15,278 nucleotides of DNA from Ichthyophonus hoferi (Eukaryota > Opisthokonta > Ichthyosporea > Ichthyophonida > Ichthyophonidae): NCBI GenBank assembly GCA_002751075.1, contig NAOQ01000933.1:5467-20744 (forward strand), in the 5' to 3' direction. Position 1 is the first letter of the stretch; each line of letters opens with the position of its first letter. Shown piece after piece: positions 1 to 9,754 of the stretch. Under the pieces are notes generated by a model. The model was not told where the DNA came from. It ran no database searches and worked only from the letters and a program-made list of their open reading frames with translations. Position numbers and translations under genes: made by a program.

Positions 1-46
1 AAAAAAAAAACAAAAAAAAAAAACAAAAAAAAACACGAACACTTTA
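1..46. repeat. A-rich low-complexity tract
   Basis: Runs of A broken by single C residues at the left edge of the window, inside TOM70 intron 17. It may be the tail of a retroposed element lying outside the window, or simple repeat. Confidence 0.6.
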
Positions 47-302
47 ATGACTAATCATAAATATGAGAGCTACATCATAATAAAATAATAATAATAAACA
101 AAGCAAATACAAACATAATTCTTACTCATTTAGAAAAACTAAGCAATATAATAGAAAGATAATATATTTATTATTGAAATTTATTTGCTCGTTTAGAAGA
201 TAACTTTAAAATATTTAAAGCATTTTTTATACACCAATTGTTCGTGTTTACGTGGCCGTTAATGATAAGTTAAAAATTGCAGATAATACCGTATTTTAAA
301 AC

Positions 303-326
303 ATATATATATATATATATATATAT
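303..326. repeat. (AT)12 microsatellite beside exon 17 donor
   Basis: Twelve AT units in TOM70 intron 17, ending three bases from the six-base donor of exon 17. Confidence 0.95.
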
Positions 327-335
327 TCCACTAAC

Positions 336-431
336 CTGCTCAAAGAATGATAGGGCAATGGCCTGGTCATAGCACTTCACCGCTTCTTCCACACTAGTTT
401 CAAGATATACAATCGCGAGATTGCATAGTGC
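336..431 (-). CDS. TOMM70: TOM70 exon 17: last TPR in window
   Basis: 32 codons, ALCNLAIVYLETSVEEAVKC then YDQAIALSFFEQ, aligned with human YAFETMGTIEVQRGNMEKAI. Donor GTTAGT shows the gene continues below position 336. No plausible final exon is visible in 1-329, so the stop codon lies outside the window. Confidence 0.9.
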
Positions 432-3400
432 CTGTGCGTCAATCAGAACCCTTGATTAAAATCAAGCCAACATACTAAAGTCGTTTGTTTTTTTAATGGA
501 ATTATATTTATGTGTATATACGTGTATGTGTATTTGTTCATGTTTTAAATAATGACCTTCAAAGAGCAATAAATAGATAAACCACTTAAAGAATAATGTA
601 TAAGTTTAAAAACTGATAATAACAGGCCTGAAATGTGATTTATAAATAAAAAATCCATACAATCTCATTGGATAAATATATATCATTATCATTAAGTACA
701 AAGAGTAGAAGCGAATGAATGAAAAGACTAAACGTTTAGCCATTATCAGCAACCAATAAAGACAAACATAATTTCCAAGATATGGTATTTGACATAGGTG
801 CATATATACCCTACTTTACATTAGATAACATATACCACCAACCCAACACCGATATCTCTCTCTTTCTTTCTCCATATATACCTACACATGACTATATATT
901 TACAGGATTATATTCATTATCTTTCTAACCAGACATTGGTCCTTTGTTTTATTTTCCTATAACTCCTGTTTCCTTTAATATGAAGAAAACAACACCTTTG
1001 ACTTTATGCAAACGAAAAAGGTTTTACTTAGGTAAAATTTTATGGCCAACTCTCTTTTCTTATTAATATCTAGAGTTTTTTTTAAATGTTTCTAAAATAT
1101 TGTTGTTTGTTTTTGAACTATATTAATATATTAGGTAGGTATTATTGTATTGGTAATGCATGTATATATAGGATATAGTATAAAGTTTAGTGTATAGTAT
1201 ATATATATATATATCTACAATACCTCAATGAATGTAGGATCGACACTCAATGCCTTCTTAAACAATTTCTTAGCGCCCTCCTTGTCATTCTCGACATGCA
1301 AGAGGTGGAATCCCTTGTTGGTGTATCCTATGTTTAAGATTATAAAAGTTGGTAATAATTGGCAAATCAAAGACGTTTTATGTATTGAAGTACGAACTGT
1401 ATACATATATATATGTATTTAGCTTGTGTGATATAATATCATTAGTAATGCATGATAGTATAAAAATATCACACAAAATAAAACAAGAGAGAAGTAAAGC
1501 AAAGAATCATAACACTTACTCCTTAAAAAAAATCACCAAATTTTTTTTTACAGAACGTATTTATATAAAACTATGAAATATAGTGATAAAACCAGAGAAC
1601 TCAAGTAAGAGGTGATGCAATGTGAGAAAACAATGGTGGGAAATCCATGCAAGAAATATAGAAAGTAGGTATTGGTACCTGTGGCAGACTTGGGTGCGAC
1701 CTCAATAGCCTTTTCGAAATTCTCCATGGCATCTTGATTCTATAAAAGGCAATAAAATGACGTGTTAATTATTCAATTGGATTATCTCTGGTATTTAGTT
1801 TTTTAAAATTTTAATATGGCCAATCAATCAGAGCAGGTCGGTAATGGTTGAATAAGAGAAGACAGTGGGTGTAGATTAAATTAATCTTAGCCTATCCGCA
1901 TGTTCTGATAAAAAGATATTATATTATCATATGCAATCTAGCATATATATAAGTTATGATTGGTTGTTACAATATTAATATCAGCTTCATGTTTACCATT
2001 GGCCCAGGTCCTTTTTAAACTACTACCATTAAAATCATTATTCTTCACCCAATTATCTATTTCGATGATACCCAATTAGCAATTAATTAACCTTTAATAC
2101 TCCCAAGGATAGTAATTAATCCATATACAGACATACCTTTCCCATTAGCCTTAATAGGAGACCATAGCTATTATACGCCTCTGGTTCCTGGGGTTTTAAT
2201 CTTATAGCAGCTTCGTAGTTCTGATTGGTGCAGGTGATACTTATTAAACTATAATCACACTAATAAATATGATTTGGAGTCAATTAACTAATCAACACGA
2301 AGTAAATGATTGGTTAGAAATATGTGGTAATGGTGATTTATACATATAAAATAGAGAGAGATAGAGATAGGAGGATGGCTCGAAGACTATAAATGATATT
2401 ACAACACCAAAAATATAACAAAACAAATATAACCCTAAGGGAAAACATAACATAAAAAATAAATGTATGTATATATACACATATATACATACATACATAT
2501 ACACATATATACATACATACATATACAACTAAACTTTAAAGAATAACCAATCCAATTAACCATAAACTTTAATTTGCAGTAACTATTGAGTTAATCAACC
2601 AATAGTTGGTGGGCAACAAAGTACGTTTGAAATTATTTTTAGTACTATGTTTTGATAGGCTATAAGTCAGCGGAGCACTAAGTATTGTTGTAGATAGCTT
2701 TATATAATACAATATAATATAGAAGTGGAATCTAAACTTTAATATGTAACATGACTTATTGAAATATAGATATATAAGTAGTATAGCTAGGGCGGTAGGA
2801 GTATGTATACTATAACCACTTAGGTAGCATAGTACTATATCTACCTTAATGGCACCCTCTATCGCTTGTTGTGCAGCAAGTGGGTTTTCCTCGGTCTCTA
2901 ACATCCCTGTATAGGCCATTCCTCTATGGTTCAGGGCTTCGTAAGAATCGGAATCCAGTTCAATCACCTATATGTATGTGTATGTATGTATGTATGTAGG
3001 TATGTTATGCATGTATTCAAGGCTATGGTTAGGCTGAGAACGATGTTAAGAAAATAATAGTAGTAACGATAATAATAATAATAATAAAACATTAATCATA
3101 GTAGTAATAGTAATACTTACTACATCTAATATTATCCAATACCCGACCCACCCACAGCAATCACTATCAAGTATAAACCAATCAGACAGGAAATATATAA
3201 TACTGATCTACATTTATCCAATTATGCTGACCTTTGTAAAGTACTCTACGGCCTTTGTTTGGTTGCCCTGTTGGGCCATGGCTTGTGCAGTGTGGAAATA
3301 AGCCACTGTATCTGTAGGATCTAACTTGATCGCTTTAAGGAGCACATTATTGGCCTGTTCAATCTCCCCAGTGAAGAAGAGTGCCTGTGATTAAATAATG

Positions 3401-6400
3401 ATCAGTGATTGAATGCCAATGATAGGTGAGTTAAAATGTGTTAAAGCAGAATAAATGTAGAACACATATATTTTAAAGGCATCATAAGTTTGGCCTAACT
3501 GGCTATTAATTGATGATCAAGTATTTTATCGCATTTTTCCTATTGGATTTTGTTATTTCAACTGGCCAATACCTATCCCTTTCCCTATCATAAAACTGAT
3601 CTGATAATCTCCCAAAGACCAAGATACGCATATATAACAGCTTACATTGGCCCATCGAACGTGAGCCTCTACATTGGTTGGATCAATCTCAACCGCCTTC
3701 ATAATCGAGACTATAGCCTGTGGGATACTACCCGACAGATGCTCCAATGTACCTAGAGTGGGTCTGGTATTAGTATAGTATATCGAATATGGTAGTAATA
3801 TAATATGTAGGATAGGGTATTGGTATAGGATATAGGGTATAGTACATTGACCATACATACATGCAATAGAACGCATTAAACAACCAATGAATATCAATAA
3901 TAAAGAACGGCGAGACCAAAACCACCACTAACACACATCAATCATAAGCAAGTTCTAAAGTCATAGAGACCTGATTAAAAATAAAAAAATATAAATATAA
4001 ACTTTATATAGTATATTTTACATAACCAATAAGAGTTAAACAGATCAGATAAGATTACCTTTTTCGGTGTATGCAGGAGCGAATGAGGGGTCGAGTTCCA
4101 CTGCCTTGTTAAACTGAGCAAGGGCTTCGTGGTATTTCTCCTCTTCCATTAGTCTAAAATAATTGGTTAGTTATATATTAGTGGTCAAATACTCCAATCA
4201 AAAACAGGTAGCTTATATAAGGTATCATGTTATGCATGCATAAAAACAAAAATGAAATATAGGAACACAGTATAACATACAAAATAATTCATCATAATTG
4301 GTTTATTATTTTCTACCAATATTATAGACACAAATAACGTTAGAAATGTAAATACACCAATTGTCTAAGCATTTTAAAAACAACAGAGAACCAATCCACA
4401 AAAAAAAAGAAAAACCAGAAAGTCATATCCGGCCACTCACACGAGTCCTAGCTTGTAACAAGCTTGTACATCATTGGCTGCAGTCGCCAATAGCTCCTCC
4501 TTTGTCTCGGTCACAACTTCTACAAACACCAATCATGATTTAGATATCTAATTGACAATATTTTAACTGACCAACAACAACTCGGAAGCTTATCAAGATG
4601 TGCCATTCTATTACTATGACTCACAGGTTATTGGGTGTAGTTAGAACACATTTGATTGGTTGATTGTGGTAGTGGGAGGGGGCTGGGAATAAGGAAAGTA
4701 GAAAAAAAATGGCTAAGAGTCGTGCATGTTTTAAAGCGCGCGCCAATCAACTAACAAGTAAAAATACATGGATATAAATATACATTTTTCGCCACATGCA
4801 CCCATAGCAACAACAATCATTCAACCAATTCTTACTCTTTTTAAAGGTAGCAAGGTATGTCTTAATGATGCCTGAATTAGGAAACTTCCCCATCTTTTCC
4901 TATTGGGCAATTGCATTTGTAAGTGGGGATTGGATAGCTATCATGCAAGCTACACTTATTTATACTATATAGCCATGCAAACATACATAAATATAACAAC
5001 AATTTGATAATCTACTTTTAATATCTTGATGTTGTCTAGTGATTGCATGGTTAAAATACATATCACGCAAAGATATTACTGTATTACTCTCTCATTGGTT
5101 TCATAGAGTTTGCATGTGTGTTTACTTGGTAGAAAAATATTATTTTTGATTGGAATAAGATGTTACCAAATAGATTATTATTTTATGTTCCAATTGCTAA
5201 TTTTTATTTCTATATTATAATTGATGGGATAATAAAGCTGTCTTACCAATGAAAAGGCTATATACTGTAAAATATTTATCCATGAGATAATTAATTTTAT
5301 TATTTAAATTTTCATGACTTACAAGATAGTATAATTGCAATATATTTATATTTAACAACCCGAGTTGATTGGATAGTAATGCGGTTATACTTGAATGAGA
5401 GACGGATGGACAGCATGTACAAATGGATTGGCTCAATTGTATAGGTATATGTATGCATGTATATGAATGTATGTAGGTATATATGTAGATATGCATATAA
5501 CACATATACTGGCCGACCTACCTCTAGTGTAATCTTGGCTTTCTTTGAAGCTATTTTCTGCAATAACATTTCAGCTGATACACTCATATTCTGTTGGTCA
5601 ACCCCAGGGGCCTGCATCTGCACTCCACGAGCATAGTCTGTTGGTTGTGCTTGGAGTTATGTTTATGTTTATGTTTATGTATATATATACAAACATTCAT
5701 ACACGTGCAAATTTACACGCGTAACCAGGACAAATGCGTTTCCGTAGATCCGTAAATGTATGTTGACTTTTTATTTCTTTGCATTTTAACAAAAAATCAT
5801 GTCTTTATTGCACTATAACATCCCATTTCCTCGGTTATACAATGAGAAATGATATTAATTGATTGGCGAAGTGATATTAATTTTTATAAGTAATTTAAGC
5901 AATGTTGGTATAAAACTTACAAGCTATGGCATTGACCTATCAGAAAGCATTATTAAAACATTAAAATATACCTTTCACCGCCTCTTCCAGATTATCTACC
6001 GCTTCATAGGCTTGCGCTCTCCTATGAAGGGCTTTGACATATGCTGGATCAATTTTTATCGCTGTGATATAATTGGATGTTAGTATACGCTTGAAAAGGA
6101 GTGAGTGCTATAAATAGAATATATAAAAATAAATATATCATGATAGCATTATATCAATAGCAACATGACGTCGTACAGAGACGGATCGAGTATACAGCAG
6201 TCTATATATGGGACGGATTACGTAAGATAACAGAGGTGTGTAAATGAAAATGAAAAATGAATAGATCGATTTTAGTATATATTTGAATGAGATGAAAGGA
6301 TAGAGAAATTAAAATTAAAAATACTTTTTTAAAATAGATCAATAAATAATAGTCATAGCATACACAGAATAAATATAAAATTTTTAACTGGGCCATTCAT

Positions 6401-9400
6401 GCAAACCAACCAATAGAATATGTAATTTAAATTACCTTCTGTGCAGTCGTGGATAACTGATTCATATTGTTTCTGGAAGTGAGAAGGAAATATGTGAGAT
6501 AAAGAAAGCAAAAAATTATAATTATAATTATAATGTACCAATAAATATCACCTTAAGCTAATCATTTTTTATCCCCAGCTTATAATTGGTCAATAGCCGT
6601 TACATGAATTCTCATTTAGTATATAGGATACCACCAATCATCACCCTCTTTGACTAGTCTCTTCCAATCAGATACAGCCAATATTTTTCATGAGCGAGTT
6701 ATTTTTTTTCAAAGGAATTGTTCAAGTGCACCCATTTTAAAATAATATTTTAAACATCATCAAATAAGAAACAATTCTATATATATATATATATATATAT
6801 TATGCACTCAATAAGCCAACAATACCACACACAATACATAGTCGCTATACAATAAATTTTACCCCACCTTTCCCCTATACTATACTATACTATATTGTAC
6901 TCTACTGTACAATGCAATACAATACAATACCATCACATACTCTATTATACTCTACTGTACAATGAAATACAAGATAATACAATACAATGCAACACAATAC
7001 AGCACAATACAATACAATACAATACTATATACTATATCATGCCATACAATACTATACAACACCATATACCATACGTACCAACTTAGCAAAGCAGGCGCCC
7101 CTATTAGCATAATACTTGGAAGCATCAGCAGGACTGGGGTTGAGGGCTAGGGCCTGCGTGTACAGGTCAATCGCCTCTTCGTATTTGCCCGCCCCAAAGG
7201 CTGCATTACCTTTCTTCTTAAGAGAATCTGCTGTCTGTGTTGGAAAAGTTAGGGAAGCTCAGTGTAGTAGGTCTCCTCCCCCGGAACAATAAATTAATGT
7301 GTATGTATGTATGTATGTATGATTTCGTTAACTATAAAGAATAAAATCATATACTAGCACATGGTCTATGTGGAATGAGATATATTTCGAATATATATAA
7401 TATGCATACGTATATGTTGGAATTGGCTGTTAATATATTTAGGGAAAAGAACTATGTGGATTGATTGGATAGAACTAATGGTAGGGAGGCGATAAGATTT
7501 GATATCCAATGATCTAATGGCAATATCTATTAATGGTATATGTACAAATACAATAAATACTATTGATTGGATGCATATCACTAGATCTGACTATATGTAA
7601 ATAGTAAAACTATGTCTCTATCTATTGACCAACTGCTGTCACGAATTACATTTATCGTATCGTTTCGGTTTTAAGTATACAGCACCATTGGAGGATACTA
7701 TTTTAAAATTTTAATTTCTCAACTTCTCTCTCTTATACTTTTCCTTTCCCTCCAATTCTTGCTTACATTATTATTATTTTTGCTCTGACGTAGATACACT
7801 AACATTCTTTCTAGCTATTGCTATATTTCAAGTTCATTTAAGCCAACCATATACGACCATTAAAAACTTACTTCAGTGACTGGTGAAGAAGCATCGACGA
7901 CATCGTCTGTAGAGATACAAAACGAGTATTAGAAGCCAATAAGATACTCAAAAATCATGTATAGTCTAAGCTTGATCCAGTCAATATTATTTTATGCTCT
8001 ATATATAGATATATATAATGTTATGTGGAATATATTATAGAGAGATCATTGGATAACAAGAAATTTAAGTCCAAGAGGACTGACTAACAACACTAAGGCG
8101 AGAGAGGTGGGGCAAAACGTAAGTCATGATGAAAAGTCTGCAGTTTAATTAAAATGTAAGTGTGCTTTTGATTTTATGTATAAATTATGATTGGACAGAT
8201 GTGCATATATTGTTTTTAGGTATGCTATAGTTTGTAGTAAATGTAGTAGAACGTTAAAAAACGCGTATGTGTATAGATATAATGTAACACTGGTGAAGAT
8301 GGAGTTTAGTTGAAGAGATAACGAAAAGCAAAAGGCGACTAAGAGAGATGTCAATAAACAAGATACATGGAAAACATATAGGTTAGAAAAGATAAGAACT
8401 CTCACACAGATACATATACATATTGTCTTGTATGGAAAAAGTGAATGATAAAAGACTTGCCACTACTAATAATCATAAACACCACTATCAAAACTACATA
8501 CTCGTAACTTACAATTAATCACAACACATAAACGAAGAAACAGTAAATAGAAAAAATACCATCAAAATTAAAATGAAAATAAAAAACAATGTAGCAAACA
8601 TTCCCACATTGGAAGCATCAAAAAATACATGTAAGCCTTATATGGTATCACAAATGGTTACCCTGGTTGCCATAGCTACCATGCAAACATACTAACCAGA
8701 GCTTGCAGTTGTGGTTGATTGCTTTCCCTCTTTCTTGACCTTCACATTCTGCGTGCTAGACTCTTTTATTTTCTCTTTCTTTTCCTGTTTGGCTTTAGCT
8801 TTCTCTTTCTTGAGTCCTTTTGTAGTTTTCCCATTCTTTCTACCTGGTTTAGGCTCTGCTCCGCCCATTGTTACATAGATTCCTCCGGCCACCTAGGGAT
8901 AAGTAGAGAAGATAAGAGAAAGATTTACATAGTGTTATGGTTGTTTTACATGCATGTATATCATTGTTCATTGTACATATAGCACGGGTGTAAATAATTC
9001 AACATGGAGAAACAAGTGCTAATGTGATGTGTTTATGACTGGAAATGTGTATGTTAATGGGAAGACTTAGATATAGTATGATATTATAATGTATATATGA
9101 TTAGAGCCATAAAGAGAAAATAGAAGTAGATGTATATCGGTGTGTAAGCAGAAATATGGGTGTATGGGTACGATGCTAATTAATTTAATACTGGCTATGA
9201 GGGTAATGTGTCTAGAAAAAGAGACTAGGACAGGCCGTAGTTAACATTAGAAAAGGGAGGGAGAGAGAGGGAGAGGGAGAGAAAGAGATAGGAAGAGAAG
9301 GAGGGAAAGAGAAAAAAAAGAAAGTGAAAGCAAAAAAAAAAGGGCATATGTATAAAAATTAATAATATTGCTTATATCCATCAGAAATAAGAAATCAGTT

Positions 9401-9754
9401 TAGACAGATAAAAATATTTTAAAAAAGATAATGGAGAAATAGGAGAGGTGGGTTAATACACAATGGCGTATTTGAAAAAACAAAAACAAAACATCATACA
9501 TGAGAGTGGATGTAAACAAGAATATGTTTAAGCGGAGGAAGATAGAAAGAAATAATGATTGGTACTAGGAAGGATGAAAAAAAAAAATATATGACAAAGA
9601 GCGAAGAAGGACTACCTTTCAGTGTAGGATGAGAAGGTATGGTTGTGTATGTGCGTTTAGGTATGTTTGTTTATAGGTACGGATATACGAGAATACCTAC
9701 CAGAACAACTGCACCGATGGCTAGTACTACCTTCTGACCCTGTGTTAGACTCAT
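336..9754 (-). CDS. TOMM70: TOM70 mitochondrial import receptor, 17 exons, 3' end outside window
   Basis: TOM70 is a mitochondrial outer-membrane receptor that takes preproteins, especially carriers, from cytosolic Hsp70/Hsp90 and passes them to the TOM pore. Exons (minus strand, in order): 9754-9701, 8892-8697, 7906-7872, 7234-7079, 6472-6436, 6061-5972, 5637-5522, 4899-4836, 4519-4441, 4153-4059, 3752-3646, 3384-3232, 2967-2845, 2220-2137, 1739-1679, 1327-1224, 431-336. All introns are GT-AG and all phases agree, giving 550 residues. Order: hydrophobic anchor about 9-27; Lys-rich linker 33-75; clamp TPRs 99-200 with K101, N105, N139, K169 and R173; linker with KFPNSGIIKTYLATF at 233-247; then eight C-terminal TPR-like units 268-550, including the family's insertion near 414-430. 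Human TOM70 has 608 residues, and comparison from memory leaves only about 30-50 residues beyond position 1. The start at 9754 has an in-frame stop 33 bases upstream; an alternative start at 9976 is listed separately. Identification rests on remembered family sequence, not a search. Confidence 0.93.
432..1223. other. TOM70 intron 16 (792 nt)
   Basis: AT-rich, with TATG/TGTA-type runs near 505-535 and an AT microsatellite at 1199-1214 beside the exon 16 donor. A small open frame at 606-803 on the gene strand looks like AT-rich chance sequence. Nothing else is recognised. Confidence 0.7.
1199..1214. repeat. AT microsatellite beside exon 16 donor
   Basis: Eight AT units starting about four bases beyond donor GTATTG. 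Confidence 0.9.
1224..1327 (-). CDS. TOMM70: TOM70 exon 16: core TPR
   Basis: 35 codons, GYTNKGFHLLHVENDKEGAK then KLFKKALSVDPTFIE, aligned with human TYVHKGLLQLQWKQDLDRGL. Read-through stops after two more codons, so splicing at GTATTG is needed. An AT microsatellite begins four bases past that donor. Confidence 0.92.
1679..1739 (-). CDS. TOMM70: TOM70 exon 15: core TPR
   Basis: NQDAMENFEKAIEVAPKSAT, 20 codons plus one base; helix B of a TPR. Acceptor TTATAG, donor GTACCA. Confidence 0.9.
2137..2220 (-). CDS. TOMM70: TOM70 exon 14: core TPR
   Basis: NYEAAIRLKPQEPEAYNSYG then LLLRLMGK, phase 0 both sides. The acceptor ends CCAATCAG, so one copy of the CCAATC motif common in this gene's introns forms part of the splice site itself. 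Confidence 0.92.
2463..2527. repeat. TGTA/TACA repeat tract with a 24-bp tandem unit
   Basis: Inside TOM70 intron 13. A 24-bp unit beginning ACACATATATACATAC is repeated perfectly at 2477-2500 and 2501-2524, preceded by TGTATGTATATA, so the tract can also fold back on itself. Confidence 0.9.
2845..2967 (-). CDS. TOMM70: TOM70 exon 13: core TPR with family insertion
   Basis: 41 codons: VIELDSDSYEALNHRGMAYT, then GMLETEENPLAAQQAIEGAIK. The extended loop matches the human insertion AYTGNNSSQIQAAMKGF and is a useful TOM70 marker. The acceptor ATATAG lies against a TATG microsatellite. Confidence 0.92.
2970..3004. repeat. TATG microsatellite at exon 13 acceptor
   Basis: TATG/TGTA units directly upstream, in gene direction, of the acceptor of exon 13. 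Here the repeat takes the place of a pyrimidine tract. Confidence 0.85.
3069..3086. repeat. (ATA)n microsatellite
   Basis: Six trinucleotide units in TOM70 intron 12. Confidence 0.9.
3232..3384 (-). CDS. TOMM70: TOM70 exon 12: two core TPRs
   Basis: 51 codons in phase 0 with the TPR patterns ALFFTGEIEQANNVLLKAIK, LDPTD, and AYFHTAQAMAQQGNQTKAVE. The second aligns with human VYHHRGQLKILLDQVEEAVADF. Donor GTCAGC is a little unusual but fits GTRAG-like use. Confidence 0.92.
3646..3752 (-). CDS. TOMM70: TOM70 exon 11: core TPR
   Basis: GTLEHLSGSIPQAIVSIMKA then VEIDPTNVEAHVRWAN: a complete TPR unit and the start of the next. Acceptor CTCTAG, donor GTAAGC. Confidence 0.92.
4059..4153 (-). CDS. 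TOMM70: TOM70 exon 10: core TPR
   Basis: Canonical TPR helix B, EEEKYHEALAQFNKAVELDP, followed by SFAPAYTEK. Acceptor ATTTTAG, donor GTAATC. Confidence 0.92.
4441..4519 (-). CDS. TOMM70: TOM70 exon 9: start of C-terminal TPR core
   Basis: Residues 250-275 (KVVTETKEELL...ANDVQACYKLGL), the first helix of the preprotein-binding core. Two overlapping donors exist, GTGTGA and GTGAGT two bases later. Only GTGAGT keeps the frame into exon 10. Confidence 0.88.
4836..4899 (-). CDS. TOMM70: TOM70 exon 8: linker between clamp and core TPRs
   Basis: EKMGKFPNSGIIKTYLATFKK, corresponding to human PLMPSPQFIKSYFSSF, a short conserved signature of TOM70. The usual long acidic insert that follows it in vertebrates is mostly missing, so the protein is more compact here. 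Acceptor CCAATAG, donor GTAAGA. Confidence 0.88.
5440..5510. repeat. TATG-rich tract after exon 7 donor
   Basis: Imperfect TATG/TGTA repeats beginning a few bases past the exon 7 donor in TOM70 intron 7. Confidence 0.7.
5522..5637 (-). CDS. TOMM70: TOM70 exon 7: end of clamp domain and connecting helix
   Basis: 39 codons, from DYARGVQMQAPGVDQQ to KKAKITLE. It matches the human region with FQNQQSMLLADKVLKLLGKEKAKEKY between the clamp and the core. Acceptor CAACAG, donor GTAGGT. The next intron (622 nt) begins with a TATG-rich tract and contains four GATTGG copies. Confidence 0.9.
5657..5690. repeat. (TTTATG)n then (TA)n
   Basis: Three to four TTTATG hexamers followed by a short TA run in TOM70 intron 6, close to the exon 7 acceptor. 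Confidence 0.85.
5972..6061 (-). CDS. TOMM70: TOM70 exon 6: end of TPR2 and TPR3
   Basis: Codes AIKIDPAYVKALHRRAQAYE and on to EEAVK. K169 and R173 (the K-x-x-x-R of YVKALHRRA) complete the five-residue clamp. Acceptor ATCACAG, donor GTATAT, phase 1 on both sides. Confidence 0.92.
6436..6472 (-). CDS. TOMM70: TOM70 exon 5 (37 nt): middle of TPR2
   Basis: A tiny exon, KQYESVIHDCTE, with acceptor TTCCAG and donor GTAATT. It corresponds to human KWKEVAQDCTK in helix B of TPR2. Without it the clamp domain would be out of phase. The preceding intron (606 nt) holds AT and AATAC repeats. Confidence 0.9.
6778..6801. repeat. (TA)n microsatellite
   Basis: About twelve TA units in TOM70 intron 4. Confidence 0.95.
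6875..7072. repeat. AATAC/CTATA pentanucleotide tract with 50-bp higher-order unit
   Basis: About 200 bases of ACAAT and ACTAT pentamers, starting directly after the exon 4 donor in TOM70 intron 4. TCTACTGTACAATG recurs at 6901-6914 and 6951-6964, exactly 50 bases apart. Open frames in this tract are artefacts of the five-base period. Confidence 0.9.
7079..7234 (-). CDS. TOMM70: TOM70 exon 4: TPR1 and start of TPR2
   Basis: 52 codons, residues 96-147. It contains the clamp TPR signature KKKGNAAFGAGKYEEAIDLY and then YYANRGACFAKL. K101, N105 and N139 fall at the carboxylate-clamp positions that bind the C-terminal EEVD of Hsp70/Hsp90. The donor GTACGT runs straight into a pentanucleotide-repeat tract. 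Confidence 0.93.
7299..7321. repeat. (TGTA)n microsatellite
   Basis: Tetranucleotide repeat in TOM70 intron 3. Confidence 0.9.
7872..7906 (-). CDS. TOMM70: TOM70 exon 3 (35 nt): acidic linker
   Basis: A very short exon, DDVVDASSPVTE, between acceptor CTACAG and donor GTAAGT. It is too short to identify by similarity. It is accepted because it alone restores phase between exon 2 (phase 1) and exon 4 (phase 0), has strong splice sites, and matches the loosely conserved linker before TPR1. The next intron is 637 nt and carries a TATG microsatellite. Confidence 0.8.
7907..8696. other. TOM70 intron 2 (790 nt)
   Basis: AT-rich, with one GATTGG copy at 8189, a TA-rich patch near 8000-8020 and an X-box-like site at 8666-8679 close to the exon 2 donor. 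No gene is seen inside. An 86-codon frame at 8145-8405 on the gene strand has no recognisable content. Confidence 0.6.
8697..8892 (-). CDS. TOMM70: TOM70 exon 2: end of anchor and Lys-rich linker
   Basis: 65 codons plus one base. It begins VAGGIYVTMGG, finishing the anchor, then continues with a strongly basic, low-complexity stretch (many Lys, some Glu, Gln, Ser, Thr) that is probably a flexible cytosolic linker. The acceptor is CCCTAG and the donor GTTAGT. The next 790-nt intron is AT-rich and contains an X-box-like site near 8666. Confidence 0.88.
9249..9330. repeat. Purine-rich tract
   Basis: Inside TOM70 intron 1. Positions 9249-9288 are uninterrupted purine, followed after one T by 9290-9324, also pure purine, mostly GGGA/GAGA units. 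The TOM70 sense strand is therefore CT-rich here. Such tracts can form triplex DNA, and in the transcript they can bind PTB-like proteins. Confidence 0.85.
9701..9754 (-). CDS. TOMM70: TOM70 exon 1: N-terminus and first half of membrane anchor
   Basis: 18 codons, MSLTQGQKVVLAIGAVVL, ending in phase 0 at donor GTAGGT. The start context is AACATG. The intron cuts the transmembrane segment in two. The following 808-nt intron holds a long purine-rich run (pyrimidine-rich on the sense strand) and AT-rich filler. Confidence 0.82.

Noticed and set aside
1-329. Final TOM70 exon within the left edge
   Set aside because: Minus-strand sequence here is AT-rich, and I see no stretch resembling the family's C-terminus or a good acceptor after the exon 17 donor.
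3550-3756. Plus-strand frame across TOM70 exon 11
   Set aside because: Shadow of the minus-strand exon, which has TPR content and consistent splice sites.
6895-7150. Open frames rich in Asn-Thr-Ile-Gln-Tyr
   Set aside because: They arise from the AATAC pentanucleotide repeat, which lacks stops in these frames.
8120-8145. ATGATGA followed by CTGCAG as a box C/D snoRNA start
   Set aside because: Plus strand, opposite to the host gene, with no box D or terminal stem at a fitting distance.
8719-8982. Leu/Phe-rich plus-strand frame that looks like membrane segments
   Set aside because: It is the reverse strand of the Lys-rich TOM70 exon 2; AAG/AAA read backwards gives CTT/TTT, hence Leu and Phe.
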